Source of the DNA: Myotis daubentonii
Taxonomy: Eukaryota > Chordata > Mammalia > Chiroptera > Vespertilionidae
DNA: 64,000 nucleotides
Reading direction: 5' to 3'
Assembly (NCBI RefSeq): GCF_963259705.1
Contig: NC_081842.1
Span: forward strand, 63,934,787 to 63,998,786
The position numbers were made by a program, and so were the translations under genes. The notes under the pieces were generated by a model. That model saw only the letters and a list, made by a program, of their open reading frames with translations. It searched no databases and was not told where the DNA came from. This document shows positions 11,280 to 23,232 of the stretch, one piece after another. Positions within the stretch are counted from its first letter, which is position 1. Each line of letters starts with the position of its first letter.

Positions 11280-12240
11280 GAGACGGGACCTGATCAAATC
11301 AGAATGTTAGAGTTAACTGAACAATTCCTAGATTGCCAAAATGGTGGGCCTGAAACAGAGGAAATACAAATGTAAATCACTGAGTCCTGAAAATAGCCAT
11401 AGATCCTTAACAGTTTGAAAATGAATAGCTGTATTGGGATTAATGGTATTAAAGCTTTGGTCTAATTACAAACATTACTTTTCTTTATTAGCATTGTAAT
11501 AGCAACTCTATAGCTCGAGGGTCTCAGTCAAGTCCCAAATTATAGATCTTTGAAATTATTTTTTCAGTTATTAACACCTTGCATTATTGAATTTTAACAT
11601 ATTTTACATTCCAATAGGCTTTTCATCAACTATTAATTAATTTTTCTTTTTAAAAAGGTTTCAAACTATTAAAAATAGTGAAATTTCTGGATGTTTAGGT
11701 TTTTCACTTTATTCTCTATTTCTCAGATACTACCGCAAGTTTCTTTTGTGCTTAGGCTTTTAACACCACAGGAGAACAAATTTTAAGAATATGTATTTTC
11801 ACTGATATTTTCAAAGAAAAGAATTATGGCTGCTTTGGGAACTTGAACAGAGAATTTTCTGACTCCAATGTAATTATAATCTTCGTCTTAATGATACATT
11901 AGCATATTTTTGCATCTAATTGTATAAACAAATGCAAAACTCTATAATAATGTAGTCTTGAGTGGCAAATCTAAAACTAGAGAAATTAGACAATTTCTAA
12001 ACATAAGATTCCTTGAGATAAGAATGGAATATATCTATATCTATATACCTGTATTTATCATAACCTATATTCAGTTTTTAAATAAGTTCTTTGCATATAG
12101 CTTACTTTAAGTAAATATCTTCATTGTCTTATGTTTTTTCATTATCTTGACTTATCTCACCAAGCCACACCTTATGCTTTCCTCACCAAGTCCCCAAAAT
12201 ATTTGACCAAGTGCCCTAAAACAGAGTGCTTTGACCTTAC
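10066..12240. other. mostly unclassified AT-rich sequence
   Basis: Contains a GATA-rich tract near 10980, a T-run at 11107-11123 and a TG microsatellite. No gene, exon with splice signals, or confident transposon was seen. Confidence 0.5.
11241..11279. repeat. (GT)n microsatellite
   Basis: About 19 GT units. Confidence 0.97.
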
Positions 12241-12244
12241 AAAC

Positions 12245-12485
12245 ACCCAGCCAAGTGGTGGTTAAGAGCAGAAACTCTAAAATTATTCTCCCTATGATTC
12301 AGTCTATTTCATCACTACCCAGCAGTGTAACTTTGGACAAGTTTCTTACTATCTTTGTGCTTCAGTGCCTCCATCGATAAAATGGGTATGAAAAATTCAG
12401 AGTTGTTTAGAAATTAGAAAACAAATTAATATATCTAAAAATATAAAAATATGCTTAGCTCATAAAAGATATATAAATGCTTGAT
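12245..12485 (+). mobile_element. MIR SINE, sense
   Basis: Shows GTGTAACTTTGGACAAGTTT, then CTTCAGTGCCTCCATCGATA and AAAATGGGTATG, in the order of the MIR core. Divergence is high. Confidence 0.75.
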
Positions 12486-12622
12486 ATTTTCACTTTTAAA
12501 AAATTATCTTTATTGTTGAAAGTATTACAGATGTCTCCTTTTTTTCTCCGTTAATCTCCTCCACCCCGCACCTGCGCCCCTTCCCCAGGCCTTCACGGCA
12601 CTATTGTCTATGTCCATGGGTT

Positions 12623-12625
<3 letters not shown>

Positions 12626-12685
<60 letters not shown>

Positions 12686-12686
12686 A
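12626..12686. repeat. (CT)n(TA)n compound microsatellite
   Basis: About 16 CT units pass directly into about 13 TA units. The tract seems to have grown from the TC and TATATAA bases of the Helitron 5' terminus. Confidence 0.93.
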
Positions 12687-12753
12687 GCTCAGCGACCTTT
12701 ACTGAGGAACAACAAAAACGACCAGAAAGACCATGTGCTATGATGCACACTGA

Positions 12754-12797
12754 CCACCAGGGAGCAGACGCTCAATGCAGGAGCTGCCCTCTGGTGG
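12754..12797. promoter_or_regulatory. convergent pair of CTCF-like cores
   Basis: CCACCAGGGAGCAG lies on the plus strand at 12754-12767. CCACCAGAGGGCAG lies on the minus strand at 12784-12797 and matches the known CTCF core well. Binding is untested. The same pair, with the same 30-bp offset, occurs at 35439-35482. Confidence 0.4.
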
Positions 12798-13232
12798 TTA
12801 GTGTGCTCCCACAGTGGGAACATCACTCAGCCAGAAGCCAGGCTTACAGCTGGTGAGTGCAGCAGTGGTGGAGGGAGCCTCTCCCGCCTCCGCGGCAACA
12901 CTAAGGAGTGGTGAGCCAAGCAGTAAGGAGTGAGCAGGCAGGCAGTTAGGAGCAGAGCGAGCAGGTGGCAGTTAGGAGCAAGGGGTCCCAGATTGCGAGA
13001 GGGCACAGGCCAGGCTGAGGGATCCCCGCCCCCCTGTTCACCAATTTCATTAATCAGGCTTCTAGTATGCATGTTAAGTTCTTTGGTTAATCCTTCATCT
13101 TTGAATGTTGAAGTATTTGAAAAACAGCTACAGCTTTTGTTTAGATATAGAGTGTCTTTTTCAACATAAAATATAATTAAATAGGTATTATAATAATTCC
13201 TTGGAATGAGTTAATAAATAAAATTTGTAATA

Positions 13233-13528
13233 TAGTCGTCCCTTGGTATTCACAGAGAATAGGTTTCAGAACTTCTGGTGATACCGAAATCTGTAGATGC
13301 TCAAGTCCCTTATGTAAAATGGTACATAGAGCAATTCATACAGTCGGCCCTCTACAACCATGGATTCCCAACCATGGATAGAAAATATTGGTTTTGATCC
13401 ATGGTTGGTTGAATCTATGGATGCAAAATCTGAGGATATGGAGAGCTAATTGTATATTTATTGGAAAAAAAATCCATGTATAAGTGGACCTGCACATTCA
13501 AAATCATGTTTTTTTCAAGGGTCAACTG
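13233..13528. mobile_element. Tigger/MER2-type fragments
   Basis: The first part (13233-13340) resembles a MER2 terminus: TAGTCGTCCCTTGGTATTC, then GATGCTCAAGTCCCTTATGT. A second terminus starts at about 13341 with CAGTCGGCCCTCTACAACC. The block ends TTCAAGGGTCAACTG, a Tigger1-like terminus. It may be two abutting or rearranged pogo-type copies. Confidence 0.7.
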
Positions 13529-14170
13529 TGTATATCATGTTCTTGCTTTAATAATCCCTAAGCATAGTATGCATATAAAGTACTTTATGTAGAATTGAGT
13601 CTGAATCAGTTTTCAAAGAATAAAGCTGAAGCTGTAGAAATTTTAGCTGCTGTATCTTACTCAGTGTGCCTCTGCCTATAGCTCAATATTTTATTCTTAG
13701 CTACTGGACTGCATATTTATTCTTCTGACCAGAAATTTTACTCAGGATTTATTATCTTTAATTTTCTTCCAATGCCTCTAGTTTATACTTATATTGATGT
13801 TCCTAACAAGTAGTCCTGTGTCCTCAGCTTTTTAATATTTCATTCTGCATGGATAACTGAAAAGTATATTTAGTGATATTAGGCATTTTTTGTTTCATTT
13901 TTCTCCGGGGATTATGAATGCGTTAAGTCATTGCAAAAAAGGTGATAATAAAAATATTACTTTTATGAATTTGATGGTTTCCATTGCTTCCTTTGGCTTT
14001 TTCAGTGTAGTCTCAGGATATTAGTTTCAAGGCTAGATTCTCTTCCAGTGATAGATATTAGGGATTATCTCATCCTTTCCGTGCCTTCATACAACAGAAA
14101 TATGCCCTTGAGTAGTAATAGAAAAACTTTAGCCCTAACAAAGTGTCCTGTTGTACCCATTCATTCTTTG
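13529..14170. other. unclassified sequence
   Basis: No gene or repeat family recognised. Confidence 0.45.
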
Positions 14171-14174
14171 ATCC

Positions 14175-14380
14175 ATCCAACAATGATAAAAATCTGGACT
14201 CAAATCCCAGCAGTTCCATTTCTCAGCTGTGGGACTTGAAGCAGGCCATGACTTTGAAAACCTGCTTTCTCAAATGTACAATATGTAAAGTATCACCTAC
14301 TTTGTGGTGTTGCTGGAGGATTAAATGATATGTACGTGGCTTCTCATCTCAAAAAGCTGGAAATATAGTTAAATTGAGCT
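14175..14380 (+). mobile_element. MIR SINE, sense
   Basis: CTGGACTCAAATCCCAGC, CAGCTGTGGGACTTGAAGC and GGAGGATTAAATGATATG follow MIR order. Confidence 0.75.
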
Positions 14381-14559
14381 AGTTATTTTAAAAATTTTAA
14401 TATTGGTTCATAGAAGCCAAACCTAGACCCTGGGAGTAGTATTTTCTGTGGCTAACATTTGTCTTCAAAACTAGGCTTGCTTTCTGATTGTTCAACAAAG
14501 TCTACTCCAAATGTTGTGGAAATCAAATAATATCAGAGTTTTAAAAAATCTGGCTAGCT

Positions 14560-14700
14560 TTTAGTCCAACATCTTTATTAGAATAGCTGATAAAACTATA
14601 GCCTAAATAAGTGAAGTCGCCTGCCTACAATCACTCGCAAAGTAGTGGATGAGTCAGAAATAGAAATCAGTTCTCTTAATTTCAACACAGAAACATAAGA
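14560..14700 (-). mobile_element. MIR SINE, antisense
   Basis: Complementary MIR core, with GATAAAACTATAGCCTAAAT followed by AGTAGTGGATGAGTCAGAA. Confidence 0.6.
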
Positions 14701-15390
14701 GATTATTCTACTTTTATTTTTCCCCAAATCTGTTGATCCATACCTTATATTCTCTCACATGGAAACTTTGACGTTAAGGTATCAAAAGAAAAATGCACAG
14801 AATAAAAGAAGACGGATCCGCCTGATGGTCCTTTGTAGCAGAGTTTATGGAGAAGGGTATTCCCTCTTCAAAATTGCCCACAGGTCAAAGAAAAGATACA
14901 AGATGGAGAAGAGTTTGGTTCTTAAAGAAAGGTCAATATAAATAAATAATTAGAATTATATGACTACCACGTGTAGGTTTGGAGTAAATTTAAGGATAGG
15001 CAAACATGTCATTTTTAGTTATAGACAGTCGTTTCATTGGCTTTAAATTCCTAGGAGTTATGTAATGGTGACTACCATGTTGGTAGATAAGTTACAATAA
15101 TAGAAAATAGAAGGGTGTCTCCAAAGGAAGTAGCTCATCCTATTTACCAACTGAACACTAGTTCTATATTTCCAGTTATGTAGGAGGTATTGCCAAGTCT
15201 ATATAACAAACTTTCACCACCAACCATGAAGAAGTAATAAGTGAATAAGTATTAGCATTGTCATATTTACTTCTAATTGCTTTCATAAATAAAACATTAC
15301 ACATTGGGTAATGCTTTTCTTTTCTAATTATTTCTTTTTGTAAATAATTTATTTTCTGCCATATGCTAATATCTGTAAATCTGAATGCTT
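14701..15390. other. unclassified sequence
   Basis: No gene or repeat seen. A 60-codon plus frame at 14759-14941 is lysine/arginine-rich but has no known domain. Confidence 0.45.
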
Positions 15391-15394
15391 GTGG

Positions 15395-15465
15395 TTTCTA
15401 CTATTTACTGGGCATATAATAGATGCTTAACAAGCTTTCTGATTCTATTTTGAAAGAAAATGTAA
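15395..15465 (+). mobile_element. L2 3'-end relic
   Basis: ACTGGGCATATAATAGATGC resembles the conserved L2 3' terminus. Confidence 0.45.
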
Positions 15466-16555
15466 CTTTTTAGTGCCTTTTGAAGATGTTATGTCATTTC
15501 TGATCTTGTTCTTTTGTATATTTTATCTCATGTTTAATATCCAGGGTTCTATATAATATTGGAAAAGTCATAAAATTAAAAGGCACTGAAAGACTTTTTA
15601 CATATTCTTACTTAAATATCCCCATTTCTCCTCTGTCTTAAATTTTATTATTATAACTATTCCTTACACAACCATTATTGTTGTTGCTGTTTCAGTGAAT
15701 TTTAGGATAAACTAGGCGAGTTCAAGCTGAATATGAAGCCTGGATTGCTTTGGTGGTGTCTTATCCAAATAGATAACTTCTTAATTCTAAGTTTTTCTGA
15801 AGCAAGAAGGACATGGCCTTAGAATGAACCTTCTATACTAACCTTAAGGATAAATGAGCAGAGAAATAACAGGAGCTATGGCGAACTACATATGGGACAA
15901 CCTCCCTTAACATATTTTTTGTCATCGTTAAAATAGTCAGGCAAGAGTTCTGATTTTTAAGGCAGAAAGGAAATAATACAATGGCTTCTTTCCACCTAAA
16001 TGTTAAAAGCTAGAAGAGACTCTGATCTCAGTTTGACATGAAATGTAAGCCCAGTTCTTGAATATAGATCGTGTCCCAGTTATCTGCACTCTGTTATAGC
16101 CTACTGCCTATATGACTGTAATGGGTTGGCCTCACGACATCTTCAAAGGCCAGTAGGAAGCTGGGGAGCCAGAGCAGGAGAGAAGCATTTGGTCTAGTCT
16201 GCACTGAAAGGTCAGGCAGCACATGTGTTTACATGTGTTGCTCTCCTGACTCCCAAAGTAGTATACAACTCAGGGTACTGACAGGTCTGAAAAAAGATAT
16301 CTATGGTTTAAGCATCAATAGCCTGCGAACAACACAAATCACAGACAACATCCCATGGTTCTATTATTTCAGTTTTTCTAATTGCTTGGATTGTGTTCCT
16401 GCGGGTGCTTTGTTCTCTGTTAACCTAATACGATGGTATTATTAAAACCAAACTAAAAACCAGGCTATAGTGTTACTATTGAACTCTCTGCCTACCCACT
16501 CAAGTAATGGAATACTTAGTTCTCAGTTACAACATGCTTTTATTAAAGAGCCACA
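15466..16555. other. unclassified sequence
   Basis: No recognisable gene, RNA or transposon. Confidence 0.45.
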
Positions 16556-16559
16556 ATGT

Positions 16560-16720
16560 TCTTTACAAATATTAACTCATTAAATTGTTCAGGCATCCCT
16601 CTGTGGCTCCTAGCAAATATTATTTTTCTTATTTTATAAGTGCTGGAAGAGAAACACAGGCACATTTTGGTAAGTTCACACTGAAATGAAGGCAACAGAG
16701 AGAAGAAAGGAACAATTAAA
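16560..16720 (-). mobile_element. MIR SINE, antisense
   Basis: ATATTAACTCATTAAATTG, then a TTATTTTATAAGTGCTGGAA block, in complementary MIR order. Confidence 0.55.
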
Positions 16721-16789
16721 TACCTCTCTTAACATCTCATCAGACCCCTGGAGCTACAGCATTATTTGTTCCTTTGAGCTTGTCACAAT

Positions 16790-16915
16790 TCAAAAAGCTT
16801 ATATCTCTCACTAATGTGTGATCTCAGGTGAATGATTTTAAGCCTCCAAACCTCAGTTTTCTCATATTTGAAATAGTGGAAATGATGCACTTTATTATGA
16901 TTGTTGAGGCAACTA
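16790..16915 (+). mobile_element. MIR SINE, sense
   Basis: GTGTGATCTCAGGTGAATGA followed by CCTCAGTTTTCTCATATTTG is the MIR core. Confidence 0.7.
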
Positions 16916-17229
16916 TAACTATATTAGATTCTATATGTAAGCTTCTCAGTAGAGTCCTCTTCTGGTATTAGTAAGTGTAAAAAAATGAAAGCATTTCTTA
17001 AATTAAATGGTATTGGTATTGAACCACATTTCAATATTTAAAGAGTCTAATAATGGAAGTGCTATTTCATGAAAAAGGGAATTATCGCTCCCCCTCCCCC
17101 CCGCCATTGGCTGGGTCTATACAGAGGCTGATTTCCATTGCTCATTGGAGTATGTTACTAGGTGGTATCGTAGGTCTTCTTAAATTCTATTATTATAAGT
17201 AGTACCAGGTGGTGAGGCTTTATATTGGA

Positions 17230-17480
17230 GAATCATAAAAATCCATGGTACTTGCTTAGCTCTTTATAGTTTAAATGTACTATTATTATGTCTGTGCATT
17301 CTCATTTAATCTTCATAATAACCCTATGAGGAAGACAGCGGAGGTATAATTGTCTTCATATTATATATGAGAAAATATTGAGCATCAGAGAAATTAAATG
17401 ACTTTCTCAAGGTGAAATATTTAGAAAGCAGGAAATTATTTTTGGAAAGCTGGAACTCACATCCTGTTTTCCTGCCTCTG
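17230..17480 (-). mobile_element. MIR SINE, antisense
   Basis: CATTTAATCTTCATAATAAC, CCTATGAGGAAGACAG and CAGAGAAATTAAATGACTT match the complementary MIR core. Confidence 0.7.
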
Positions 17481-18640
17481 TGTCTTTGCATTTTGCATGC
17501 ATAATCATTCATGTTTCCGTTCATGGATGGGTACCATTAAAACACACTTTTAAAGATTTACCTTCATTTTTAGCATTCCCCTTCTGTGTTCTCCACATCT
17601 ACTCACTTCTTCCTGCATCCACAAAACACAATGTTGGAATGCCCACATGCATGGGTTGAAGACCTGGGGTGAGATTGAAGGCACATTGCCAGCCCACCCC
17701 TAACCTCACTCTCCTCCAAATTTTGCCAATCTCCAGAATAAGATGAATGCCAAGAGTAGGCACCATCCTGTGTTATTCTCCATGTAGCAATGGCATTCTG
17801 AAAAGTCATGGTGAGGAGAGGAACATTTCTTGCTGTGAATTACTCTTGAGGTGAAAACTGTTTTTTAGCTAAACCTGTGGGTGTGTAGTCATTCAGATGG
17901 TGACTAATTGGGTGGTTGTGACTAGGGAGGCAGCAGGAAGCTACTTCTGGGAGGCTGAAACTGGGCTCTCACCTCCTGTAATTTACTGCCATAATGAGAG
18001 GAAGGAGAAAAGTGCCACAAATGTTTAACAACTAAGGAGAGTGTCTTCAGATCTGCTTTCTTTCTTTCTTTTTTTTTTCTAGACACACATCACTAGAAGA
18101 GATATCATCTGCCATTCCATTTGGATCACTCCAGCCAAAGTTTTTCTTTATTTAAGCTTAATTCATGCTGTATTTTCCCATTTACTGCAACAAATACTTT
18201 TCCTGCTTTCTTTAAAATGAGATAAACAACATCAGCTAATGGAGGCATTGGGTTTGCTCATCATCACATCCCCCCACGGCAGTAAAACAAAAATGTAGCT
18301 ACGGGTGTTATATTTGAGGCTGAGAGATGCTGAAACTTAATTCCTCTTGGTCCTGATAAGCTGAAGGTTGAACTGAATCCATAGGAAGGTCTAGCTCAGC
18401 CCTGTGTTTTGGCCGTTCATCCTGTCCCATGGGCTTTCCCTCTTGTTAAACAGTAGGCAGACAGACTGGTTGTGGTAGGAACACATTAACATTAACTCAG
18501 TTTATATATGTTTGGGTAAATCATAAACGTGTCCCAAGTCAGAATGATTTGTGGAGAAGGCAACAGCCAGTGAGTGGAATCGTCAGGAAATCCTGAAAAG
18601 AGAGGTCCATTCCTTGTCCACTTTAATTTTTATTATTTTA
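17481..18640. other. unique-looking sequence
   Basis: No named repeat. Parts at 17880-18000 and 18100-18290 have homeobox-type AT motifs (TAATTTACTGCCATAATGAG) and low repeat content. They are candidate conserved non-coding elements, judged by eye only. Confidence 0.4.
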
Positions 18641-18644
18641 TTCA

Positions 18645-19160
18645 ATAAACCCTAACCACCATATAATGAATATACAGGGAAATTGTAAAACTTTGAGCCC
18701 TTCTAGTAACTCTCAGCATTCTGTGGGAGATATGTAAGTAATAAGACAGTGAACTCTGTGTAATAATAGATGGGAATTCAGGTGTTTCAAAGGCAGAGAA
18801 GAGGGGAGCCAGACTATATCTGAGGAGTATAGGAAGTTTCTCTGAAGGTGGAGACTCCTGAATAGTGTCTCAAAGAATGAACTTATGAGGTAGATTCAGG
18901 AAAATGAGTCTTTCTAGATAGCAGGATATACAAATTCATGAACTTGTGCGGGAGCATGTCATGTCCAAGACAAAACAGTTTGACGTGACTAAAGCAGCGT
19001 GTATACGTGTATACCTGAGGCTGTGGTAAGAACTGTAGTCAGAGAGCTATGGAGCTGTAATCTTTAAAAGTCACCAGGTGTCTAGTGAAAAGGTTTGGAT
19101 TCCAGTTGTGAGGAGAAGTGATCTGGATAATTTTTAGTTTGAAAGAATTTTAAAAGCCAC
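18645..19160 (-). mobile_element. L2 LINE relic, antisense
   Basis: The plus strand follows the usual antisense L2 sequence: a GTAAGTAATAAGACAGTGAA block, then GAAGGTGGAGACTCCTGAAT, then GAGAAGTGATCTGGATAATT. Coding is destroyed. Confidence 0.6.
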
Positions 19161-19585
19161 AAAGCTCTAGCATCTGGTGGATGTGCATAGCAGTTGGTAA
19201 ATGTTTCTTTCTTCAGCTTGCCTCCTCTTTAAGCTGAGGTTGAGATACCTCATTCTCAGAACCTGGTTCGGATGGATATAATTTATTTGCATATCTGAGC
19301 TGGAATGGCAAGGAACACAAAAGGACTTCATAACCTTTAAATAAATCCTTTTGGGAGCTGAACTAAGGCATCACAGTGGGGCTAGAGAAGGGAGAGGCTG
19401 GAGGGAAATGCTGGGAAGAGAAAAGCAGGACTTTGACAATGACTAGAGAACAATTCAGATTCACTGGCAAATGAGTGGATAATTGTTCTGAGAACAGTAA
19501 CTCGCATACAGGAGAAAGGACATTTTTCACTCTGAAAAAGGAGCAGGTATGAAGAACAACTGTGTTGGAGGGGAAGCAGTGTAGA

Positions 19586-19783
19586 CAGTGGTCGGCAAAC
19601 TGCAGCTCATGAGCCACATGCAGCTCTTTGGCCCCTTGGCCACATGCAGCTCTTCTGCGCATGGGCCACGAAGTTTCAATCGCACTGTACATGTGTGCCT
19701 GCACATGATATTTTGAGGAAGAGCCACACTCAAGGGGCCAAAGAGCTGCATGTGGCTCGCAAGCCGCAGTTTGCTGACCACTG
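19586..19783. mobile_element. SPIN (SPACE INVADERS) non-autonomous hAT
   Basis: It begins CAGTGGTCGGCAAACTGC and ends GCAGTTTGCTGACCACTG. The inner GAGCCACATGCAGCTCTTTG and its complement extend the inverted repeats to about 55 bp. Flanks AGTGTAGA and GTGTAGGA agree if one base is shifted, giving an imperfect 8-bp duplication. SPIN is known to have spread horizontally among tetrapods, including vesper bats. The copy is too short to encode transposase. Confidence 0.93.
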
Positions 19784-20095
19784 GTGTAGGATCCTACACT
19801 CACTGAAATTGATATCTCACACATAGTTTAAAACATCTAATTGAACTTAATGTTTCTATAGCAGTGTTCATGGTAGGTTGTGGATGACTGTTACTTTAGT
19901 AACATTGGTAAATGTGTCCTAGATAACCCCTAAACTTCCTTAAAATTGTATGCAAGGCAGCCTTGCAGGAACAAGATCAAGGGGGCCTATAAATTTATGC
20001 TAGTAATAAAAATAATTCATAAATAAATATCAATAATATAATAAATAATTATAATGAAATATGCTATGCACCAGGTCTGTATTCAGCATATTCCA
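19784..20095. other. unclassified sequence
   Basis: No gene or named repeat. AT-rich ATAAATAA-type runs occur near 20010-20050. Confidence 0.4.
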
Positions 20096-20099
20096 TATA

Positions 20100-20260
20100 T
20101 TATTGCATTGAATTCTCACAACCATCGGACAGAGGATGTAGTCTCATGATTACCATTTTATAGAAAAAAAATCTAAGAGCCAGTAAGGTGAAATGGTTTC
20201 GCAGGGCCTTAGGCTAGCAAGTGGCCTAAGTAGGATTTAGCCCCAGGCATGATTAAAAAA
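20100..20260 (-). mobile_element. MIR SINE, antisense
   Basis: GAATTCTCACAACCATCGGA, TTACCATTTTATAG and CTAGCAAGTGGCCTAAG follow the complementary MIR core. Confidence 0.7.
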
Positions 20261-20269
20261 AGGTGGAGT

Positions 20270-22315
20270 ACAAGTGTGTGAGGCTGAATTTGTCAGTAAT
20301 AATGCAAGAGCATTAGTCAGCCTACCACCATGAGGCTCCCAAACAAAAGCCTTTATGTTTTTCTCTCTATTATTTATTTAAGAAGTCTAAACCTATTAGA
20401 CCACTGAGAGTATTCACAATGATAATTCAGTAGATGGAAAGAGAGAGAGAGTCAGAGAGAACCAGACTTTTTTTTTCAGTCTCCAAAGATTTCAAAAGCT
20501 ACCATCAGAGATTATAAGGGGAGTATACATGAATTAGAAGTTTGTGCATAGAGCCACCCTAGAAGCAATCTGTATGCAAACAGCTCGGATGATTCTGCAG
20601 ATGCTTCTATGAATGGATGGTGCTTCTATTTGCTTACTGGAGATATACCTGAAGTAGTCTCCAGGCTGTTCCTACAGGTCCTGCCACTAACATCCTGGTG
20701 CCCAAACAGAAAAACTGGCTTCAGGCTGCTGCATCAGCTTTCCTCGGAAAGGATCACTGTGGGATGGTGCCTGCTCACTAGTAAAGGACACCACGGACAG
20801 TGAAACAGATCTGTACTTGAGCTTTCAAGTATGATGTTAAACTCCTCCCTGTCGGCTTCCTCCCAGTGGACCGTTTTCTAAGACTTACGGTGAAGGGAGA
20901 AACATGCTCCAATATCTTGGCCTAATTCCAAGCCAGGAAATTCTATTTGGCTTCCAAAATTGATTCCTCCCAACAGTTTCAATTAGGTAAAAAAATTCTT
21001 CTTCCTCCTCTACCATAAGAAAGTGTGGGTGTCGGATTTGCTGTCTTCATTTGGATTCACAGAAGCAACAATGCACGTTTTGAGAAAATATATGTGACAA
21101 CCAGGGGGCTGAAAAATTCTGTAGAGATGTGAGGTTACTGCCGTATTTCTCTGAAAATATATAGCCCAACCTCTGGCCTTTTAGGGGGAAAAAGTGATCT
21201 TTTTACAATCAGCATATCCACTGGTACCATTACTTTCCTGCACAAGGAAGTAAACACATAAATAAAATATTAGTGGTGGTTGTAACAGCATGTTCTATTT
21301 TTTAAGTCTGTTATCATTGTAACTAGCTCTTGAGGAATGCATTCTGAAATTCACCGAAGGCATTTGTGCACACATCTTTCTGCAGGAAATTTGTACACAT
21401 CATTCTTGACGCTTAAAAGAAAGCATTTGAAAGTATTTGGCTATAAATGTGGAATATCTTCCTTATGTTACATATACAAATTTTTCACATCTCCTGACTT
21501 TCCTACTTCTATCTTCCTCTTCGTTCACCCTTCAACAAGATCTAGTTGTGAAAATGGATGTGTTTTGAGAGAAACTAGAGATAAATGATAATGGAAAGAA
21601 AGAATACCTGGCACCTGAGCAGGAAAGACATGCAATAGGAAAGTAGTGTTGGAGGAGGATTATGAGAAAATTAAACATATATTTACAGGAACATCAAATA
21701 TTTCTTTGCATGCACTTATCTCTTCCCATTACTCTCTTTGAAGAGCAAGAGCCCTGTAATTCCTCTCTTTGTCTTTCTTGCCCTCCACTGAATCTCCAGG
21801 ACTGCTAAAACAAATCAAATCAAGAATTAACCTTTTAAGCATGAAATATATCTTTTTGCTATGCTATGTGTGTCCTCTATAAATCATTCTGTGGAAGAAG
21901 TCTGGGAGATCGGCACTGCTCCAATTCTCAGGTGACTACACAGGAAATGCTAGCACAGCCCCCTCATTTATTGTGATGACTTTTCTTGGCTGAAATATTG
22001 TTCTGCTACAGCCTTGGGTGGGAATGAGTGCTGCAAATAATATCCTCATGCGATATACAGAAACACCACAATTATAAAACTAGCACAGTGGCAAGGTTAT
22101 AGGCCCAGAGGAAAGAATGGTAAAACATAATTATTTCAGAGTAACAAAGTCATTCCATGGCCAGAAGCTGTGGAGTTATGCTAAGACTAAATCACAAGGG
22201 AAAATAGCAAGGGGGAGAGGCAAGTCCAGGTTCATAGCACCTTTTCCCACCTTGCATGACCCAAGGCTACTCCCCCTACAGGACTCAGAGCTGCTGGTTC
22301 CTAGCAATCTCATTA
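20270..22315. other. mostly unique sequence
   Basis: No transposon or gene is recognised. Small open frames (for example 20609-20803 and 21337-21588) lack domains and splice context. Confidence 0.45.
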
Positions 22316-22319
22316 CCCC

Positions 22320-22555
22320 TGGCCACAGCACTCATGAATATAACGATGGCAACTATTTACTGCATGCCTATCTTGAGCCAGACACAGGACACTGCTACCT
22401 CTAATCCCTCCCTTAGCCCTGCATTTTCAGTGCAATGACAGTCAGTGTCACTGTACAGAGAAATTAATTAGCATGTCCAACTTCACACAGCTAGGATGTG
22501 GCAGACCCAGGATTCAAATGCAGGTCAGCCTGACATCAATGATTCTGCTCTTGCA
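22320..22555 (-). mobile_element. MIR SINE, antisense
   Basis: TTACTGCATGCCTATCTTGA, CTTCACACAGCTAGGATGTG and GATTCAAATGCAGGTCAGCC are the complementary MIR core in order. Confidence 0.8.
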
Positions 22556-22596
22556 ATAACTCAAAGGGAGAGGGGAGCCAACCCATAGGTCTATGG

Positions 22597-22821
22597 CAGG
22601 GGTGGGCAAACTTTTTGACTTGAGGGCCACAATGGGTTCTTAAACTGGACCGGAGGGCCAGAACAGAAGCATGGAGGGAGTGTTTGTGTGAACTAATATA
22701 AATTCAAAGTAAACATCATTACATAAAAGGGTACGGCCTTTTTTTTTTTTTTTTTTTTTTTAGTTTTATTCATTTCAAATGGGCCGGATCCGGCCCATGG
22801 GCCGTAGTTTGCCCACGGCTG
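22597..22821. mobile_element. short hAT element
   Basis: Terminal inverted repeats CAGGGGTGGGCAAACT and AGTTTGCCCACGGCTG (mismatches in the outer bases) are flanked by a perfect 8-bp duplication, GTCTATGG, at 22589-22596 and 22822-22829. The inner part has CCGGATCCGGCCCATGGGCC and a T-run of about 22. No coding. Confidence 0.92.
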
Positions 22822-22921
22822 GTCTATGGTATATGGTATACTTCTACTCTCTGTAAGGAGCTATTCTCATGCATAACTTTTAAAAAAGGGAGCATCCCAA
22901 AAGTAGAGGATATTCCTCTAA

Positions 22922-23045
22922 GGCAGTGCTTCCCAGTCTTTCCAATATTATCTATAGTACTACCCCATGAGCCTTTTTAAACAATCCTCCCCCGTGAAAT
23001 TTTAATACAATAATGCACTGTGTATCTTTTATATACTGTGGACCA
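22922..23045. mobile_element. possible old DNA transposon fragment
   Basis: GCAGTGCTTCCCAGTCTTTC resembles a hAT-Charlie terminus, and a degraded body follows. No matching right end was found. Confidence 0.25.
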
Positions 23046-23232
23046 CAAATAATTATAACCAGCTAGGATGTTTTTTACCTTTTTGGGGATCGTACTGGCC
23101 CTGTTGAAATGTGTGTTCCAATGTGGCACAGCACATCACTGAAGCTCTCCTTATATTTGAAACACCCAACAATGACAGCACAGGTCTTCTTCCCCTCCCA
23201 CTCATCTGGAGATGAAAGACATTGTGAAAGAA

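Larger units (their letters stand above)
12626..13065 (+). mobile_element. non-autonomous Helitron with microsatellite at its 5' end
   Basis: The 3' end is CAGGCTTCTAG followed by host T. The interior (TGACCACCAGGGAGCAGACG, then an inverted partner CTGCCCTCTGGTGG) matches the copy at 35.1 kb. The expected 5' TCTATATAATAAAAG has been replaced by an expanded (CT)n(TA)n tract that ends in ATAAGCTCAGCGACC. Confidence 0.85.
12495..13110 (-). mobile_element. L1 3' end, antisense, split by a Helitron
   Basis: 12495-12625 carries TTATCTTTATTGTTGAAAG, then TATTGTCTATGTCCATGGGT of the bat L1 3' UTR. The UTR resumes at 13066 with TATGCATGTTAAGTTCTTTG. Joining 12625 to 13066 restores GGTTATATATGCATG, so the Helitron entered between A and T. 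Confidence 0.8.
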
